From assembly GCA_938034615.1 (NCBI GenBank), contig CALHLW010000202.1:1-44848 (forward strand): a DNA stretch of 44,848 bases, read 5' to 3'. The notes beneath the pieces are model-generated. The model was not told the origin of the DNA, searched no databases, and worked only from the letters and a program-made list of their open reading frames with translations. The DNA is from an uncultured Neomegalonema sp. (GTDB taxonomy: Bacteria; Pseudomonadota; Alphaproteobacteria; Rhodobacterales; Rhodobacteraceae). Position numbers and translations under genes: made by a program. Of this stretch, positions 1-9,725 are shown one piece after another (the stretch's first letter is position 1; the number at the start of each line of letters is the position of its first letter).

Positions 1-1
1 C

Positions 2-775
2 TCGATCTACCCTGATGATTTCGATCATATCCTCGATCCCATGGTCCTGCGACAGGCCGAGGACGCTCACATAGAGGAGCTTTTCGCTCCTGTAGCGACC
101 CTCGGTGCGTCGCTGCTCCACGCCCTGTTCCCTCGCAGCTATATCGACCCTAACCGCGCCGAGACTGATCTGGATGTAACGATGATCGACGGCGACTGGA
201 CCGGGCCGGTAGAGCCGTCCTCCAAGACGCTGAATCGGGGCGCAGGGCTGATCTGGCGGCGGATGCGCGGGGAGGGCGAGATGTATGACCGTCTGCTCAC
301 CGTGTCGGCGGTTCGCCATCGCATCGACACCTGCTGGCAACCGTATCACGACGCTCTCACCGCCCTGATAGACGCGACTCATGCGCGCCACGGTGTCAGC
401 TTCCATGTCGACTGCCATTCCATGCCCGCCATGGGCGACGCGAATAGCGAGGATGGTCCCGTCCCCCGCCCCGATTTTATCGTTGGCGACCGCGACGGCA
501 CGACCTGCGAACCCGGTCTGACCGCTCTCATCGCGGACCATCTGCGCAGCGAAGGCTTCGACGTCGCGATCAACGATCCCTACAAGGGCGTCGAGCTTGT
601 GCGCCGCTATGCAGACCCGGCAGCGGGGCGTCATTCGGTGCAACTGGAGATCAATCGCAAGCTGTTCATGGATGAATTAACGTTGTCGAAGACCGCCGGC
701 TTTCTACACATCGAAGCCGTTTTGCTGCGTCTGAATCAGGCGATCATCGGGTATGCGAAGGCCATCGCTGCGTGA
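2..775 (+). CDS. N-formylglutamate amidohydrolase family protein (5' truncated)
   Basis: The frame is already open at base 2 and reads S-I-Y-P-D-D-F before the first ATG at 41, which matches the family's N-terminal HSG-x-x-YP-x-x-F region. The true start therefore lies left of the window and the ATG at 41 is internal. The central HVDCHSMP motif is the metal/substrate-binding signature of the N-formylglutamate amidohydrolase family, as is the late block around QLEINRKLFMDE. The family hydrolyses N-formyl-L-glutamate to formate and glutamate in histidine degradation, or related N-acyl substrates. No hut genes are adjacent, so the substrate is open. The stop overlaps the GTG of the next gene (GTGA), so the two are probably cotranscribed and translationally coupled. 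Confidence 0.85.
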   Translation, partial: SIYPDDFDHILDPMVLRQAEDAHIEELFAPVATLGASLLHALFPRSYIDPNRAETDLDVTMIDGDWTGPVEPSSKTLNRGAGLIWRRMRGEGEMYDRLLTVSAVRHRIDTCWQPYHDALTALIDATHARHGVSFHVDCHSMPAMGDANSEDGPVPRPDFIVGDRDGTTCEPGLTALIADHLRSEGFDVAINDPYKGVELVRRYADPAAGRHSVQLEINRKLFMDELTLSKTAGFLHIEAVLLRLNQAIIGYAKAIAA

Positions 776-1863
776 ACCACCCTCGGCCCATCCACTTGCT
801 CGGCAAGGATTATGATCCCATCGCTCTCGTTGCGACCGTCCTGATTGGTACGGGCGGGGCGTTGCTTGCGCGTTGGATCGGCACGCCGTTGCCATGGCTG
901 TTCGGTGCGGTCGTCGCGGTTGGACTGGCTGCGCTGGCCAAGGTCGAGATCGCGGGCGAGCCGGTGCAGTTTCCGATCAAAGCCCGTTTCTTCTTCGTCC
1001 CGATCATCGGCGTGACCATCGGCGGCGCGGTCACACCTGACCTGATCCGCGACATCCCCCGGTGGTGGCCCAGCCTTGCTGCACTTGTGCTGTTTGTTCC
1101 GCTCGCTCATTTCGCCGGATATGCCCTGTTTCGCCGCCTGGGAAAGCTGGATAAACCGACCGCATGGTTCGCGGCCATGCCCGGTGGCCTGATCGAGGCC
1201 ATCGCGATGGGTGAGGCGAACGGTGCGGATACGCGGATGCTGAACCTGCTCCAGTTCTTGCGTCTCATCATCTGCATTCTCACGGTGCCAACGGTCTTCA
1301 TGCTGCTGGAGGGCGTGGCGGTCGGCAGTGCATCGGGCGCGCAGATCGAGGCGCGGGGCGTGTTCGATGTTCCAAATGCGCTCGTGCTCGCGGCGTGCGG
1401 AATCATCGGCCTGTTGGTTGGACGGCGCATCGGCTTGCCTGCCGCGCTCATCACGGGACCAATCCTCGTAAGCGGTGCGGCGCACCTCGCAGGCGTTACC
1501 GATGCCGTGCCGCCTCCATGGATGATCTCCATGACGCAGCTCGTCGTGGGCCTGACATTAGGCATCCGATTTGCCGGTCTCAGCCGCCGGGAAATCCGTC
1601 TCGGTATCCTTCTCACAGTCATCAGCGTCGGCATGGCGCTGGGCATCGCGACGTTGTTCGGTGTGATCCTTGCGGGAGTGGTGGGCGAAAGTGTGGAGGC
1701 CCTCGTTCTCGCTTTTGCTCCCGGCGGGGTGGTCGAGATGTCGCTGATCGCGATCTCGCTGGAGGTCAGCGTCCTCTACGTCACTGCCCACCACGTCGCA
1801 CGCATCCTGCTCGCTGTGGTGTTTGCGAAGATGACCTATCTTCGGATCGTGGGGCGGCGGTAA
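772..1863 (+). CDS. AbrB family integral membrane protein
   Basis: This 363-residue, very hydrophobic protein has about ten predicted membrane segments arranged as two similar halves. It contains the glycine/proline-rich loops typical of the AbrB (AmoA-like) duplication family, such as WIGTPLPWLFGA near residue 40 and MPGGLIEAIAMGEANG in the first half, mirrored by LAFAPGGVVEMSLIA in the second. AbrB family members are inner-membrane proteins of poorly defined transport or regulatory role and should not be confused with the DNA-binding AbrB of Bacillus. The gene starts with GTG at 772, overlapping the upstream stop by 4 nt. It converges on the puf operon and lies outside the photosynthesis genes, so a photosynthetic role is not implied. 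Confidence 0.75.
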   Translation: MNHPRPIHLLGKDYDPIALVATVLIGTGGALLARWIGTPLPWLFGAVVAVGLAALAKVEIAGEPVQFPIKARFFFVPIIGVTIGGAVTPDLIRDIPRWWPSLAALVLFVPLAHFAGYALFRRLGKLDKPTAWFAAMPGGLIEAIAMGEANGADTRMLNLLQFLRLIICILTVPTVFMLLEGVAVGSASGAQIEARGVFDVPNALVLAACGIIGLLVGRRIGLPAALITGPILVSGAAHLAGVTDAVPPPWMISMTQLVVGLTLGIRFAGLSRREIRLGILLTVISVGMALGIATLFGVILAGVVGESVEALVLAFAPGGVVEMSLIAISLEVSVLYVTAHHVARILLAVVFAKMTYLRIVGRR

Positions 1864-1882
1864 TCGCCACCCGTCGTTGGTA

Positions 1883-1912
1883 AGAAAAAAGGCCATCGCT
1901 TGCACGATGGCC
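1883..1912 (-). terminator. Rho-independent terminator of the puf superoperon
   Basis: Bases 1891-1898 (GGCCATCG) pair perfectly with 1905-1912 (CGATGGCC) around a 6-nt loop. Read on the minus strand the stem is followed directly by a run of six T at 1890-1885. There is no T-tract on the plus-strand side. It therefore terminates the minus-strand transcript 29 nt after the pufC stop, and the plus-strand abrB transcript probably uses the stem less efficiently. Confidence 0.85.
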
Positions 1913-1940
1913 CTTGGATCGTCAGTGCTGCACAGCGCCC

Positions 1941-3020
1941 CTATTCGACAACAACCGCTTCTGGTGTCTCGTAGTCGCTGAAGTCGGGCACATCCGTATT
2001 GACCTTCTTGCGCAGCGAGTCCTCGTAATCGCCCAGCATGGACTCGCCGTAGAGTGGCTTCTGCACGCCGTTATGGCAGGTGTTACAGCCGACCTTTAGA
2101 ACGTCGCCCTCGGGTCCACGATGCTGTGCGTCCATGGGAAATACCGGGGTGAGGCCGACCATGTAGTCGTTGTTCAACTGTCGGGCCATACGGATACCGT
2201 ACCACGCTGTCACGCGCTGAGGAGGGCTTTGATCCCAGTCGTTGAAGGCGCGGCTGTTGTGGCAGGTCACGCAGTTCGCGTTCAGCGATTCCGACATGTG
2301 CATCATCAATGCCCAAGTCTTCTCGGTTTCCTTCGTCGTGGCAGTCTGTGCGCCGGTTGGGAGGGCCGTATCTGCGTGGATGCGGATTTCCTCGTTTCCG
2401 AGCAGATAATCCTCCAGCGCATTCTGTGGCAGTGAACTGTTGCCCGAGAAGACGCCGGCGACGTTCTGGCCGTCACGATAGCCGCGACTTGCCGGTTTCG
2501 GTTCGAGGTCGCGATACCAGACTTCCTTCGGCACCGGATTGCCCCTGTGACAGGTGTAGCAGGTCACGCCCGTATTGCCGACATGGGCCTGCCAATCGAC
2601 GTTGATCGCCTGATTCATCTGGATCATGCGCCGCGAGACGATCTTGGTATAGACCTCGTCCGACGCCATGTTCTCGACGTTGTGACAGTATTCACAACCC
2701 GCTTCCGGTGACACCCATTCCGTGATCGACGCCATAAATTGCGTGAACTGGTCATCCGAGAGATGGCCGAGAACCTGGACGTTCTCGTATACTTCGCTGG
2801 CCCGCTCGCCTTCGGGATCGGGTTCCCAGGGCGATTCCGGTACGACATTGGCGGCCCGTGCGGCGGCGGCTTCGCCGGCATCCTTGGTCACGAACATCCC
2901 CGTTCCGCGATAGCCGACCTGTTCGCTTTCAACGGGAGGCATGTCCCAGTCCACGCCGATGAAGCTGGCAATACCGAGCAGGGCGGCGGCTCCGGCGGCC
3001 ATTGGCAAGGCGAAGTTCAT
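1941..3020 (-). CDS. pufC: Photosynthetic reaction centre cytochrome c subunit
   Basis: This 359-residue tetraheme cytochrome binds the periplasmic face of the reaction centre and re-reduces the photo-oxidised special pair. Four CxxCH heme sites are present at residues 109-113 (CEYCH), 154-158 (CYTCH), 250-254 (CVTCH) and 312-316 (CNTCH), in the two-pair spacing of the family. Methionine-rich helices such as RRMIQMNQ just before the second site and ALMMHMSE before the third are the expected axial-ligand segments. The N-terminus (about residues 4-22) is one hydrophobic anchor with no lipobox cysteine, so it is probably an uncleaved membrane anchor. The ATG overlaps the pufM stop (ATGA). A tetraheme pufC and no pufX after pufM fits Roseobacter-type puf operons. 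Confidence 0.97.
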   Translation of the reverse strand: MNFALPMAAGAAALLGIASFIGVDWDMPPVESEQVGYRGTGMFVTKDAGEAAAARAANVVPESPWEPDPEGERASEVYENVQVLGHLSDDQFTQFMASITEWVSPEAGCEYCHNVENMASDEVYTKIVSRRMIQMNQAINVDWQAHVGNTGVTCYTCHRGNPVPKEVWYRDLEPKPASRGYRDGQNVAGVFSGNSSLPQNALEDYLLGNEEIRIHADTALPTGAQTATTKETEKTWALMMHMSESLNANCVTCHNSRAFNDWDQSPPQRVTAWYGIRMARQLNNDYMVGLTPVFPMDAQHRGPEGDVLKVGCNTCHNGVQKPLYGESMLGDYEDSLRKKVNTDVPDFSDYETPEAVVVE

Positions 3021-3997
3021 TGTGCACCTCCTGCCGCCAGCGCGGGATCGACGACGGACGGATAGATATCGGGAACGGGCGCGACGATGCCGTGCTTGAT
3101 GCCCCAGAGATACCAGTTATCGACCACCGTGCCGGTCAGCAGGATGCCGATGGCTCCGGTCAGCGGCGCGAGAACGGCAAACCACCAGGCCCAGCGGTGA
3201 ACCGATTCCATCGTGGCATTGAAGCCCATGGTCCAGCGCCAGAAGAGGGCGGCGCGTTCCGAGGCCGTACCCCGGTCGGTGATCTGTTCCAACTCGCGCT
3301 CGCCGCCATACCGGCTGACCGCGAGGATCGTCGCGCCATGCATCGCAAACAGCAGAACCGAGCCATAGAGGAAGACGATGGAGAGGCAGTGGAACGGGTT
3401 GTAGTAGAGATTGCCGTAGCGGATCGAGAACGACGCGGTCCAGTCCAGATGTGGGAAGATGCCGTAGGGGACGGCCTCGGCCCAACTTCCCATCAGCAGC
3501 GGGCGAATGAAGCCCAGCACGAGGAACAGGAAGATCGCGGAAGCGAAGGCCCAGGGAACATGCGTACCCAGACCCAGCACGACGGCCCGTCGATACGTCC
3601 GAACCCACCAGAGCAGCACCGACGCTGTCAGGAAAAACCCAGTAATGATGAACCAACCGCCTTCGTTCAGCGGCGGGATGATCTTGAAACCCCATTCCGG
3701 TCCGGGCGGTTCGAGGCCCAGCCAGAAAAGCTGTCTCACGAACTGGATCGGATCCCAGCCCACCGAGGCGAGCATATTCAACCCGACGATCAGGAACGCG
3801 ACTGTTCCGCAGAACAACGACAGCGATCCGAGGAAGCCCAGATAGATCGGCCCCAATTGGGCATTGCCGATCTTGCCGATCCAGTAATTGTGTTGTGGCT
3901 GTCCGGTGCGAACGGATTCTCCGGCTGGAAGGGGCATACCCTCTTCCAGATGACCGCGAACCTGGATCGCCGTGAAGATGTTTTGATATTCGGGCAT
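3017..3997 (-). CDS. pufM: Photosynthetic reaction centre M subunit
   Basis: This 326-residue integral membrane subunit of the type II reaction centre, with five helices, binds the special pair, accessory bacteriochlorophyll, bacteriopheophytin and QA together with L. The conserved block [16 protein letters not shown] supplies the special-pair histidine. AMHGATI supplies the first iron-ligand histidine, and ESVHRWAWW the second. The open frame extends 37 codons further upstream, but that part lies in pufL. The start MPEYQNIFT is chosen because it matches known PufM N-termini and lies 4 nt after the pufL stop. The stop overlaps the pufC start. The protein works in the cytoplasmic membrane with PufL, a PuhA encoded elsewhere, and PufC. 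Confidence 0.98.
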   Translation of the reverse strand: MPEYQNIFTAIQVRGHLEEGMPLPAGESVRTGQPQHNYWIGKIGNAQLGPIYLGFLGSLSLFCGTVAFLIVGLNMLASVGWDPIQFVRQLFWLGLEPPGPEWGFKIIPPLNEGGWFIITGFFLTASVLLWWVRTYRRAVVLGLGTHVPWAFASAIFLFLVLGFIRPLLMGSWAEAVPYGIFPHLDWTASFSIRYGNLYYNPFHCLSIVFLYGSVLLFAMHGATILAVSRYGGERELEQITDRGTASERAALFWRWTMGFNATMESVHRWAWWFAVLAPLTGAIGILLTGTVVDNWYLWGIKHGIVAPVPDIYPSVVDPALAAGGAQ

Positions 3998-4001
3998 GAT
4001 C

Positions 4002-4847
4002 TCAGCTCCAGATTGGCAGGTTGAGCCACCAGGCCCACCATTGCGGCCAGCCCTCGTTCCAGAACGGCCCACTGATAACGATGCAGACGGCGCTCCAGAA
4101 CCCGGCATTGAGCGCGAGGAGCAGGCCGACGCGGTGAATGCCGAGCGTTCCGACCGAGTAGCCGATAGTATCCCGGAAGAAGGTATCTTCGTATTCCGGG
4201 CTCTTGACTTCCTTCAGCTCGTTCGTCCAGCCGCTCTTGCGACCGGGATTTGCCGCAGACAGGATCAACCCGCCATGCAGCGACAGCGCCAGCGTCGTCG
4301 TGAAGAAGAAAGTGACGGCCAGCATATGAGCCGGATTGTAGTGGAAGTGCAGATATTGATATCCGACATTCGACACCCAATCGAGGTGGCTGAATATCCC
4401 GTAAGGAAAGCCATGGCCCCAGGCGCCGAGCAGCAAGGGTCGGATGACGACCAGCGTGACATAGGCGAAGATCGCGACGCTGAAGGCGAAGGGGACGTGC
4501 AGTCCCATGCCCAGCTTCCGGCAAATCTCTACCTCACGTAATGCCCACGAAGAGAAGGTGATGATCGCGCATATCGTGATGATCTGCCATAGACCGCCTT
4601 CCGCCATCGGGGCGAGGGCTAGGCCATAGCTGAGATCGGGGGGCGCGATGGAGATGCGCCAGATATTCCACGTCGGCCCAAGAGCTGCACCATAGATGAT
4701 CAATGCGGTTCCGAGCGTGCCGAAGAATGCGGTCAGGATACCGAAAAAGCCGACATAGAACGGGCCGACCCAGAAATCGAAGAGATCACCGCCGAGAAGC
4801 GTCCCCCCTCGCACGCGGTACTTCCGTTCAAAACTGAGCAAAGCCAT
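4002..4847 (-). CDS. pufL: Photosynthetic reaction centre L subunit
   Basis: This 281-residue partner of PufM begins [15 protein letters not shown], as PufL proteins typically do. The segment [18 protein letters not shown] carries the bacteriochlorophyll-ligand histidine and [10 protein letters not shown] the first non-heme-iron histidine. [12 protein letters not shown] has the second iron histidine. Five transmembrane helices are evident from the hydrophobicity pattern, and the length is normal for the family. It binds half of the special pair and the QB site. It lies 80 nt downstream of pufA, across a hairpin that probably sets the ratio of LH1 to reaction-centre mRNA, and 4 nt upstream of pufM. 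Confidence 0.98.
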   Translation of the reverse strand: MALLSFERKYRVRGGTLLGGDLFDFWVGPFYVGFFGILTAFFGTLGTALIIYGAALGPTWNIWRISIAPPDLSYGLALAPMAEGGLWQIITICAIITFSSWALREVEICRKLGMGLHVPFAFSVAIFAYVTLVVIRPLLLGAWGHGFPYGIFSHLDWVSNVGYQYLHFHYNPAHMLAVTFFFTTTLALSLHGGLILSAANPGRKSGWTNELKEVKSPEYEDTFFRDTIGYSVGTLGIHRVGLLLALNAGFWSAVCIVISGPFWNEGWPQWWAWWLNLPIWS

Positions 4848-4895
4848 TGCCGACCCTCCAAAGCGCCGTCGCGCGAATTTTCTGTTGTGGTTGGT

Positions 4896-4918
4896 GGCGG
4901 GCGAATGAATCGCCCGCC
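4896..4918 (-). promoter_or_regulatory. pufA-pufL intercistronic RNA hairpin
   Basis: GGCGGGCGA at 4896-4904 pairs perfectly with TCGCCCGCC at 4910-4918 around a 5-nt loop. No T-tract follows on the minus strand. In Rhodobacter, stem-loops at this exact position protect the upstream pufBA segment from 3' exonucleolytic decay, so that LH1 is made in excess over the reaction centre. Position and shape are seen here; the function is inferred from that precedent. Confidence 0.75.
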
Positions 4919-4927
4919 TCCTTGGTA

Positions 4928-5119
4928 TCAGCCGAGAAGCGTGGTCCGTTCCAGCGTCGAGATCGACTGTTCAACCGAAGCGAGGGGCGCGCCCTCGAGC
5001 CAGTTGAAGCGGTCGGTGCTCAACAGGATGAAATGGATCAGGATCGCCAGGGCGAACAAGAAGACCGCCATGGCAACGAGCACACGGCGTGGGTCGAATA
5101 GTAGCCATACTCTCCACAT
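4928..5119 (-). CDS. pufA: Light-harvesting 1 (B870) alpha polypeptide
   Basis: This 63-residue single-span antenna protein has an N-terminal amphipathic segment [16 protein letters not shown], one transmembrane helix and the bacteriochlorophyll-ligand histidine at residue 29 ([10 protein letters not shown]). The C-terminal signature DRFNWLEG is conserved among LH1 alpha chains. It assembles with PufB into the ring around the reaction centre in the cytoplasmic membrane. It starts 11 nt after pufB, and the puf order B-A-L-M-C is conserved. The tail of about 20 residues after WLEG is normal for the family. Confidence 0.97.
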   Translation of the reverse strand: MWRVWLLFDPRRVLVAMAVFLFALAILIHFILLSTDRFNWLEGAPLASVEQSISTLERTTLLG

Positions 5120-5130
5120 TGTGCTGTTCC

Positions 5131-5343
5131 CTATGCGATCATTGTCAGGAGTGCCGAGGCGGTTTCCGTCGCGCTGTTCAGCGCCGCGTAACCGTCATCG
5201 CCAGGAATCCACGGGCGCCACATCCAGACCAGGATATGAGCAAACACGGCGATCGCCGTGAAGATCATGAACCCCTGGATGAAGTACTTGTGGTACTCCT
5301 GAGCTTCGCTCTCGGTCAGACCCGAAAGTGAGACGTCAGCCAT
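5131..5343 (-). CDS. pufB: Light-harvesting 1 (B870) beta polypeptide
   Basis: This 70-residue antenna protein has the conserved N-terminal [16 protein letters not shown] segment and one transmembrane helix. Histidine 36 ([13 protein letters not shown]) ligates bacteriochlorophyll, and the WRPWIPG signature is typical of LH1 beta. An upstream in-frame GTG at 5352 overlaps the ribosome-binding site. The ATG at 5343 is preferred because a perfect AGGAGG lies 8 nt before it and the protein then begins MADVSLSG like its homologues. The C-terminus beyond WIPGDDGY is about 20 residues longer than many LH1 beta chains ([17 protein letters not shown]), a mild oddity. Confidence 0.96.
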   Translation of the reverse strand: MADVSLSGLTESEAQEYHKYFIQGFMIFTAIAVFAHILVWMWRPWIPGDDGYAALNSATETASALLTMIA

Positions 5344-5427
5344 GAACGTCACCTCCTAGTCTAGTCACCGCAGAACCCCTGCGGCAGGGTGTCGAACCGC
5401 CCGCGAACGGGTCGTTCCGACGGCTTC

Positions 5428-5446
5428 ACCGGGTTTGGCGCCCGGT
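5428..5446 (-). other. Hairpin in the pufQ-pufB intergenic region
   Basis: ACCGGG at 5428-5433 pairs with CCCGGT at 5441-5446 in the 116-nt gap between pufQ and pufB. No T-tract follows. It may stabilise the 5' end of the processed pufBA mRNA, but the stem is short and this is inference only. Nothing else is recognised in the gap apart from the strong pufB ribosome-binding site. Confidence 0.35.
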
Positions 5447-5459
5447 AAACTGAAGAGGG

Positions 5460-5693
5460 CTATCGTTTGAAAGCGTAGCCCGCAGCCGTGTGAGCAACCG
5501 ATTTCGCCTCCGCGATGATCGACTGCCGTTCTTCCTGCTGCGCGCCCGGTTGGGCAACGACGGCAACCGCCCGTTTCGTTACGGCGGTCGCGAGGCAGAA
5601 CGTGAAGAGGATGCCGACGATGAGTCGGTATTCGAGCCGGTCCCAGATCGAAATCCGGCTCGTTCTGCGTGACCCTGAATGAGCAATCGCCAT
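5460..5693 (-). CDS. pufQ: PufQ-like protein
   Basis: This 77-residue protein has one central hydrophobic helix (about residues 22-46) preceded by the charged stretch IWDRLEYRL, the part most alike among PufQ proteins. It lies between bchZ and pufB, exactly where pufQ is found in Rhodobacter and Roseobacter clusters. PufQ is required for normal bacteriochlorophyll synthesis and has been proposed to carry pigment intermediates or to affect early tetrapyrrole flux. The sequence is weakly conserved, so the name rests largely on position, size and topology. The start is the ATG at 5693, with GAGGAG 8 nt upstream. Confidence 0.8.
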   Translation of the reverse strand: MAIAHSGSRRTSRISIWDRLEYRLIVGILFTFCLATAVTKRAVAVVAQPGAQQEERQSIIAEAKSVAHTAAGYAFKR

Positions 5694-5739
5694 GTCGTCA
5701 TCTCCTCATCATGGCCGGTCTTGCGACCCGCCGGTTTCG

Positions 5740-7188
5740 TCAGGCCGCTCTTTCGACAGCCTTATGTTTAGTATCCAGGTGTTCAGTCCCGACGGTCTCG
5801 GACCCTGCCCGCCGCGCGTTGGTTTCCGCCGTGTCGCGGAGCTTCTTGGCCGCCGAAATTCTCACCAGAACCGGCTCAAGCGCGACGAGATCGTCGAGCT
5901 GTTGCTTTGCTTCGGCACTCCATGGCAATTCGCGGGCAGTGCGCGCCGGAGTGGAGTCGATCTTGTCGAGTTCAGTGCCGAGGGGCAGGATGTTGAACAG
6001 GGCATCAAACAGCCCGTTGCAGACTTCCTGAATGGCGTAGGTCGCGCCCGAATAACCCATCATCGGCGTGCCCGTATGCCGTCGGATGATCGCGCCGGGG
6101 AAGGACGCGGGAATGTAGATCGCCTTCGATCCCGTCTCCGCCAGATACATGCGTTCATTGTAGGAACCGAACAGGATGAGGGGCGGCGTGTTCTGCACCG
6201 CCTCGCGGATAGCGTCGTTATCGGGCTTCACGCCGGGACGGCGCTGGAAGCTGAACGTGCAGGGCAAGCCCATTTCCTCTTCGAGGAAATTGCGGATACC
6301 GCGCTCGTAGGTCTCGGTCGCGACGATCGCGAAACTGGCCGTGCCGAAGAAATCCTGTGTCACCGAGCGCCACAGATCCCACATCGGTTTGAGCGTCGTG
6401 TGCTTCTCGCGCTCGATGAAGGGCTGCGGGTCGAGATCGAGCAATTCGCCCAGTTTTTCAAGGAAAGCGGTGGTGGAATGGATGCCGATTGGCGCTTGCA
6501 GATAGGGCCGTTCCATCGTCTCGCAGAGCAGACGCCCGAATTCGCGATACATGCAGATGTTCACTTCCGCATCGGCGAGTTTCTTCACATCGGCCAGATG
6601 GCTGCCGAGCGGAAAGACCATGTTGACCTCTGCACCCACGCCTTCGATCAGGCGGCGGATTTCGGCGAGGTCAGACGGCATGTTGAAAGTGCCGTACATC
6701 GGGCCGATAATGTTGACCTTCGGCTTTGCGCCTTCCTTGCGGGCCTTTGGAGGCCGGATTTTCTTGGTGCCGTATTCGGTCCAGAGCCATTTCAGTGCGC
6801 GGTCGGCGCTTTGCCACTGGTCTTCGTCGATGGTGCGGGGCAGGAAGCGCTGGATGTTCGACCCTTCCGGCGTCACGCCTCCGCCGATCATCTCGGCGAT
6901 AGAGCCGGTGACGACGACGGCGGGCAGGTCAGGGTCGAGCACCTTGCGCGAGCGGCGCATGGCTCCTTCCGTTCCGTGTTGGCCGAGCTCATCCTCGCCC
7001 AGACCAGTGACGACGACGGGCAACTCGTGTGGCGGAAGTCCATCGGTGTAGTGCAGCACAGAGGTAACGGGCAGGTTTTCGCAGCCCACAGGGCCGTCGA
7101 TGATGACTTGAAGGCCCTTGATCGCCGTGAAGGCGTAGACCGAACCCCAGTAACCGCCAGCGCGGTCGTGATCGAGAACGAGGGTCAT
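5740..7188 (-). CDS. bchZ: Chlorophyllide a reductase subunit Z
   Basis: This 482-residue nitrogenase-like (NifK-type) subunit pairs with BchY to form the catalytic component of chlorophyllide a reductase, which reduces ring B to give the bacteriochlorin. Its start [20 protein letters not shown] and the early [19 protein letters not shown] carry the cluster-binding cysteine region. [24 protein letters not shown] near residue 400 is characteristic of BchZ. The reading frame continues upstream into bchY, but the ATG at 7188 overlaps the bchY stop (ATGA) and matches the family N-terminus. It works in the cytoplasm with the BchX reductase. The hydrophilic C-terminal tail of about 60 residues is usual. 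Confidence 0.97.
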   Translation of the reverse strand: MTLVLDHDRAGGYWGSVYAFTAIKGLQVIIDGPVGCENLPVTSVLHYTDGLPPHELPVVVTGLGEDELGQHGTEGAMRRSRKVLDPDLPAVVVTGSIAEMIGGGVTPEGSNIQRFLPRTIDEDQWQSADRALKWLWTEYGTKKIRPPKARKEGAKPKVNIIGPMYGTFNMPSDLAEIRRLIEGVGAEVNMVFPLGSHLADVKKLADAEVNICMYREFGRLLCETMERPYLQAPIGIHSTTAFLEKLGELLDLDPQPFIEREKHTTLKPMWDLWRSVTQDFFGTASFAIVATETYERGIRNFLEEEMGLPCTFSFQRRPGVKPDNDAIREAVQNTPPLILFGSYNERMYLAETGSKAIYIPASFPGAIIRRHTGTPMMGYSGATYAIQEVCNGLFDALFNILPLGTELDKIDSTPARTARELPWSAEAKQQLDDLVALEPVLVRISAAKKLRDTAETNARRAGSETVGTEHLDTKHKAVERAA

Positions 7189-8714
7189 GTTCCCACCGCC
7201 TCGCCCGCATCGACGGCGTTGTTGATCTTGCTCTTGGCTGCGAATTTCTTGCGGAAGGCCGTCGAGCGATCTTCCGGCACGTCTTCCCAGACCCCGGCGG
7301 TATCGCCCGTGCCGACGCCCTCGAAGAAGGCTGACATCTTGTCGAAGCGATGTTTGTTCCCGATGGCTCCGTTCACGACCTGCGCCAGCGATCCGGCCCC
7401 GGCTGGTCCCATCAGGGGGCGCGCGGAGATCAGGTTCGTGAAATAGAGGCCGGGAACGGAAGCTTCCTTCGCTTTCTGCACGACAGGCGTTGTGCCGATG
7501 GCGAGGTCGGGTTGGAATTCGTGGAAGGCTGCGAGGTCTTGCTCCAACGAGGCTCGGTATTGGACATGAACGCCCTTGGCGCGCAGCCATTCGGCATCGT
7601 CGCTGGAATAGGGCGTTTTTGGGCAAGCCGTGCCGACATAGCGCAGGTCCGCGCCGCTCTCGACCAGCAGGCGTCCGACCAGCAGTTCCGAGCCTTCATA
7701 GCCTGACAGCGTGATCCGGCCCTTGATCGGGTTGTCGGCCAATGCCGCCTTGATGGCCGGGAGCATGGCGTTGCGGGTGGCGTCGATCTTGTCCTGCGCG
7801 ACGTTGCACGTCTTGCCGATGGCCTGAAGCCACGCATCGGTGCCGTCATGCCCGACCGGAGCCGAGCCGACGATGGGACGTCCTGCCGTCGTGAATTCGC
7901 GGAACGAAGCAGTATAGAAGGGGTGGATCGCAGCCACAGCCGCGCAATCGAGCGCCGAATACAGTTCCCGCCACTCGCGCACGGGCGTCACGGGCCCGGC
8001 AGCCAGCCCCATCGGTTCCAGCATCGCGGCGATGCTCATGGGATCGACCGGGAACATCTCGCCGACCAAGGAAACTGTCGGACGCTCTTCGATGCCGTCT
8101 CGGGGAGCCTGAACAGGGCCTTCGCCCGCTTCTTCTCTGGCGCGGCGTAGCATCGCACCGGACAGGACGTCTTTGGCCTCGGCGTGGGTCGGAATACCGA
8201 AACCGGGTACGTCGATGCCGATGATACGCACGCCGTTGATCTCGCGCGGCAACATCTGGAGCGGTACGCCGGAGGCGGTCGGCACACAGAGGCTGGTCAT
8301 GATGACGGCGTCGTATTTCTCGGGGTCGGCCATCAACTCGACAGCCTCGCGGATATCTTCGTAGAGCTTGCCGGTGACGAGGGATTCGGAGTCAAACGGC
8401 ACATAGCCGACCGTCCGCTTTGCCCCGTAGAAATGCGACGTGAAGGTCAGTCCATAGACGCAGCAGGCCGATCCTGACAGGATCGTTCCGACCCGGCGCA
8501 TCCGCAGACCCACGCGCAGACTTCCGAAAGCGGGGCACATCGACTGCGGCTGATCGTGCGGGCCGAGCGGATAATCTTTCTCGAAGCCTTCGAGCAATTC
8601 CTTCTTGCCCGACGCAATCGCAGCGGCCTTCATCTGCTCTGCGCCCGCATGACAGCCGAGACCCTGGGCCTCTTCGCTATCGCTTGTCGCATCTATGATC
8701 GGCGCACCATCCAT
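7185..8714 (-). CDS. bchY: Chlorophyllide a reductase subunit Y
   Basis: This 509-residue NifD-like subunit of chlorophyllide a reductase forms a heterotetramer with BchZ. Cysteines that probably ligate the [4Fe-4S] cluster lie in [21 protein letters not shown] and [11 protein letters not shown] in the first 90 residues. [18 protein letters not shown] near residue 145 is another conserved block. The start at 8714 lies 3 nt after the bchX stop. Length and order (bchC-X-Y-Z) are standard. The enzyme takes electrons from BchX in an ATP-dependent way. Confidence 0.96.
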   Translation of the reverse strand: MDGAPIIDATSDSEEAQGLGCHAGAEQMKAAAIASGKKELLEGFEKDYPLGPHDQPQSMCPAFGSLRVGLRMRRVGTILSGSACCVYGLTFTSHFYGAKRTVGYVPFDSESLVTGKLYEDIREAVELMADPEKYDAVIMTSLCVPTASGVPLQMLPREINGVRIIGIDVPGFGIPTHAEAKDVLSGAMLRRAREEAGEGPVQAPRDGIEERPTVSLVGEMFPVDPMSIAAMLEPMGLAAGPVTPVREWRELYSALDCAAVAAIHPFYTASFREFTTAGRPIVGSAPVGHDGTDAWLQAIGKTCNVAQDKIDATRNAMLPAIKAALADNPIKGRITLSGYEGSELLVGRLLVESGADLRYVGTACPKTPYSSDDAEWLRAKGVHVQYRASLEQDLAAFHEFQPDLAIGTTPVVQKAKEASVPGLYFTNLISARPLMGPAGAGSLAQVVNGAIGNKHRFDKMSAFFEGVGTGDTAGVWEDVPEDRSTAFRKKFAAKSKINNAVDAGEAVGT

Positions 8715-8717
8715 GGG

Positions 8718-9725
8718 TCAGACCGCGTCGTAGATGATTTCGAGGGAGGTCTTCTGCGCGCCGCCAGCGGCACACATGTCTTCGACCGATGCGGGTTCGA
8801 GCGTGAAGTCGCCGCCCGTATCTTCGGTGTCGAACAGGGCGATCAGGCCATCCTGATCGAGCGGGTGCGGCAGGGTGGGCGGTGCTTCACCAAGTTCATG
8901 CGCCAATCCTTCGAAAAGGTCGCCCCAGCGTTCACCGGGGATGCCGACGATCTGATAATTCGCGCTCTTCTTGCGGATATCGTCGTCCTGCGGTATCGAG
9001 CCGATGACGGGAATGCCGACCGCATCGGCGAAAGCGGCAGCCTCGCCCGAGCCATCATCCTTGTTGATGATCATTCCGGCCACGCCGACATTGCCGCCGA
9101 GTTTGCGGAAATACTGGACCGCCGAGCAGACGTTGTTCGCCACATAGAGCGACTGCATGTCGTTCGAGCCGACGACGACGACCTTCTGACACATATCCCG
9201 CGCAATCGGCAGGCCGAAGCCACCGCAGACCACGTCGCCGAGGAAATCGAGCAGCACATAATCGAAATCCCACTCGTGAAAGCCCAGCTTTTCGAGCAGC
9301 TCGAAGCCATGGATAATGCCGCGTCCGCCACAGCCGCGACCGACCTCCGGCCCGCCGAGTTCCATCGCGAACACGCCATCCCGCTTGAAGCAGACATCGC
9401 CGATCGAGACTTCCTCGCCCGCCGCTTTCTTGGCCGAGGAGGTTTCCAAAATGGTCGGGCAGGCCTTGCCGCCGAACAGGAGCGAGGTGGTATCGGATTT
9501 GGGATCGCAGCCGATGAGCAGGACTTTCTTGCCCTGCTGCGCGAGCATGTAGGAGAGATTGGCGAGCGTAAAGCTCTTGCCGATACCGCCCTTGCCGTAG
9601 ATCGCGATGATCTGTGTTTCCTTGGTGACTTCGGTGTGAACCACGGGATCGGGTTCGACCATCGCTTCATCGCGCAGTTGCTCGGTGAAGGACTCCAGGG
9701 TCATTTCACTCAAACCTTCGGTCAT
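8718..9725 (-). CDS. bchX: Chlorophyllide a reductase iron protein BchX
   Basis: This 335-residue NifH-like ATPase transfers electrons to BchYZ. The P-loop is GKGGIGKS at residues 44-51, followed by IGCDPKSDTTSLLFGG. The two [4Fe-4S] cysteines lie in GRGCGGRGI and GDVVCGGFG. An N-terminal extension of about 35 residues before the P-loop strand is typical of BchX compared with NifH and BchL. An in-frame ATG exists at 9761, but the start at 9725 overlaps the bchC stop (ATGA) and fits the pattern of coupled starts in this operon. MTLESF at residue 8 is a further alternative. Confidence 0.96.
   Translation of the reverse strand: MTEGLSEMTLESFTEQLRDEAMVEPDPVVHTEVTKETQIIAIYGKGGIGKSFTLANLSYMLAQQGKKVLLIGCDPKSDTTSLLFGGKACPTILETSSAKKAAGEEVSIGDVCFKRDGVFAMELGGPEVGRGCGGRGIIHGFELLEKLGFHEWDFDYVLLDFLGDVVCGGFGLPIARDMCQKVVVVGSNDMQSLYVANNVCSAVQYFRKLGGNVGVAGMIINKDDGSGEAAAFADAVGIPVIGSIPQDDDIRKKSANYQIVGIPGERWGDLFEGLAHELGEAPPTLPHPLDQDGLIALFDTEDTGGDFTLEPASVEDMCAAGGAQKTSLEIIYDAV

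Noticed and set aside
5692-7446. A 584-codon open frame on the plus strand
   Set aside because: Antisense to bchZ and the end of bchY, both with strong family matches.
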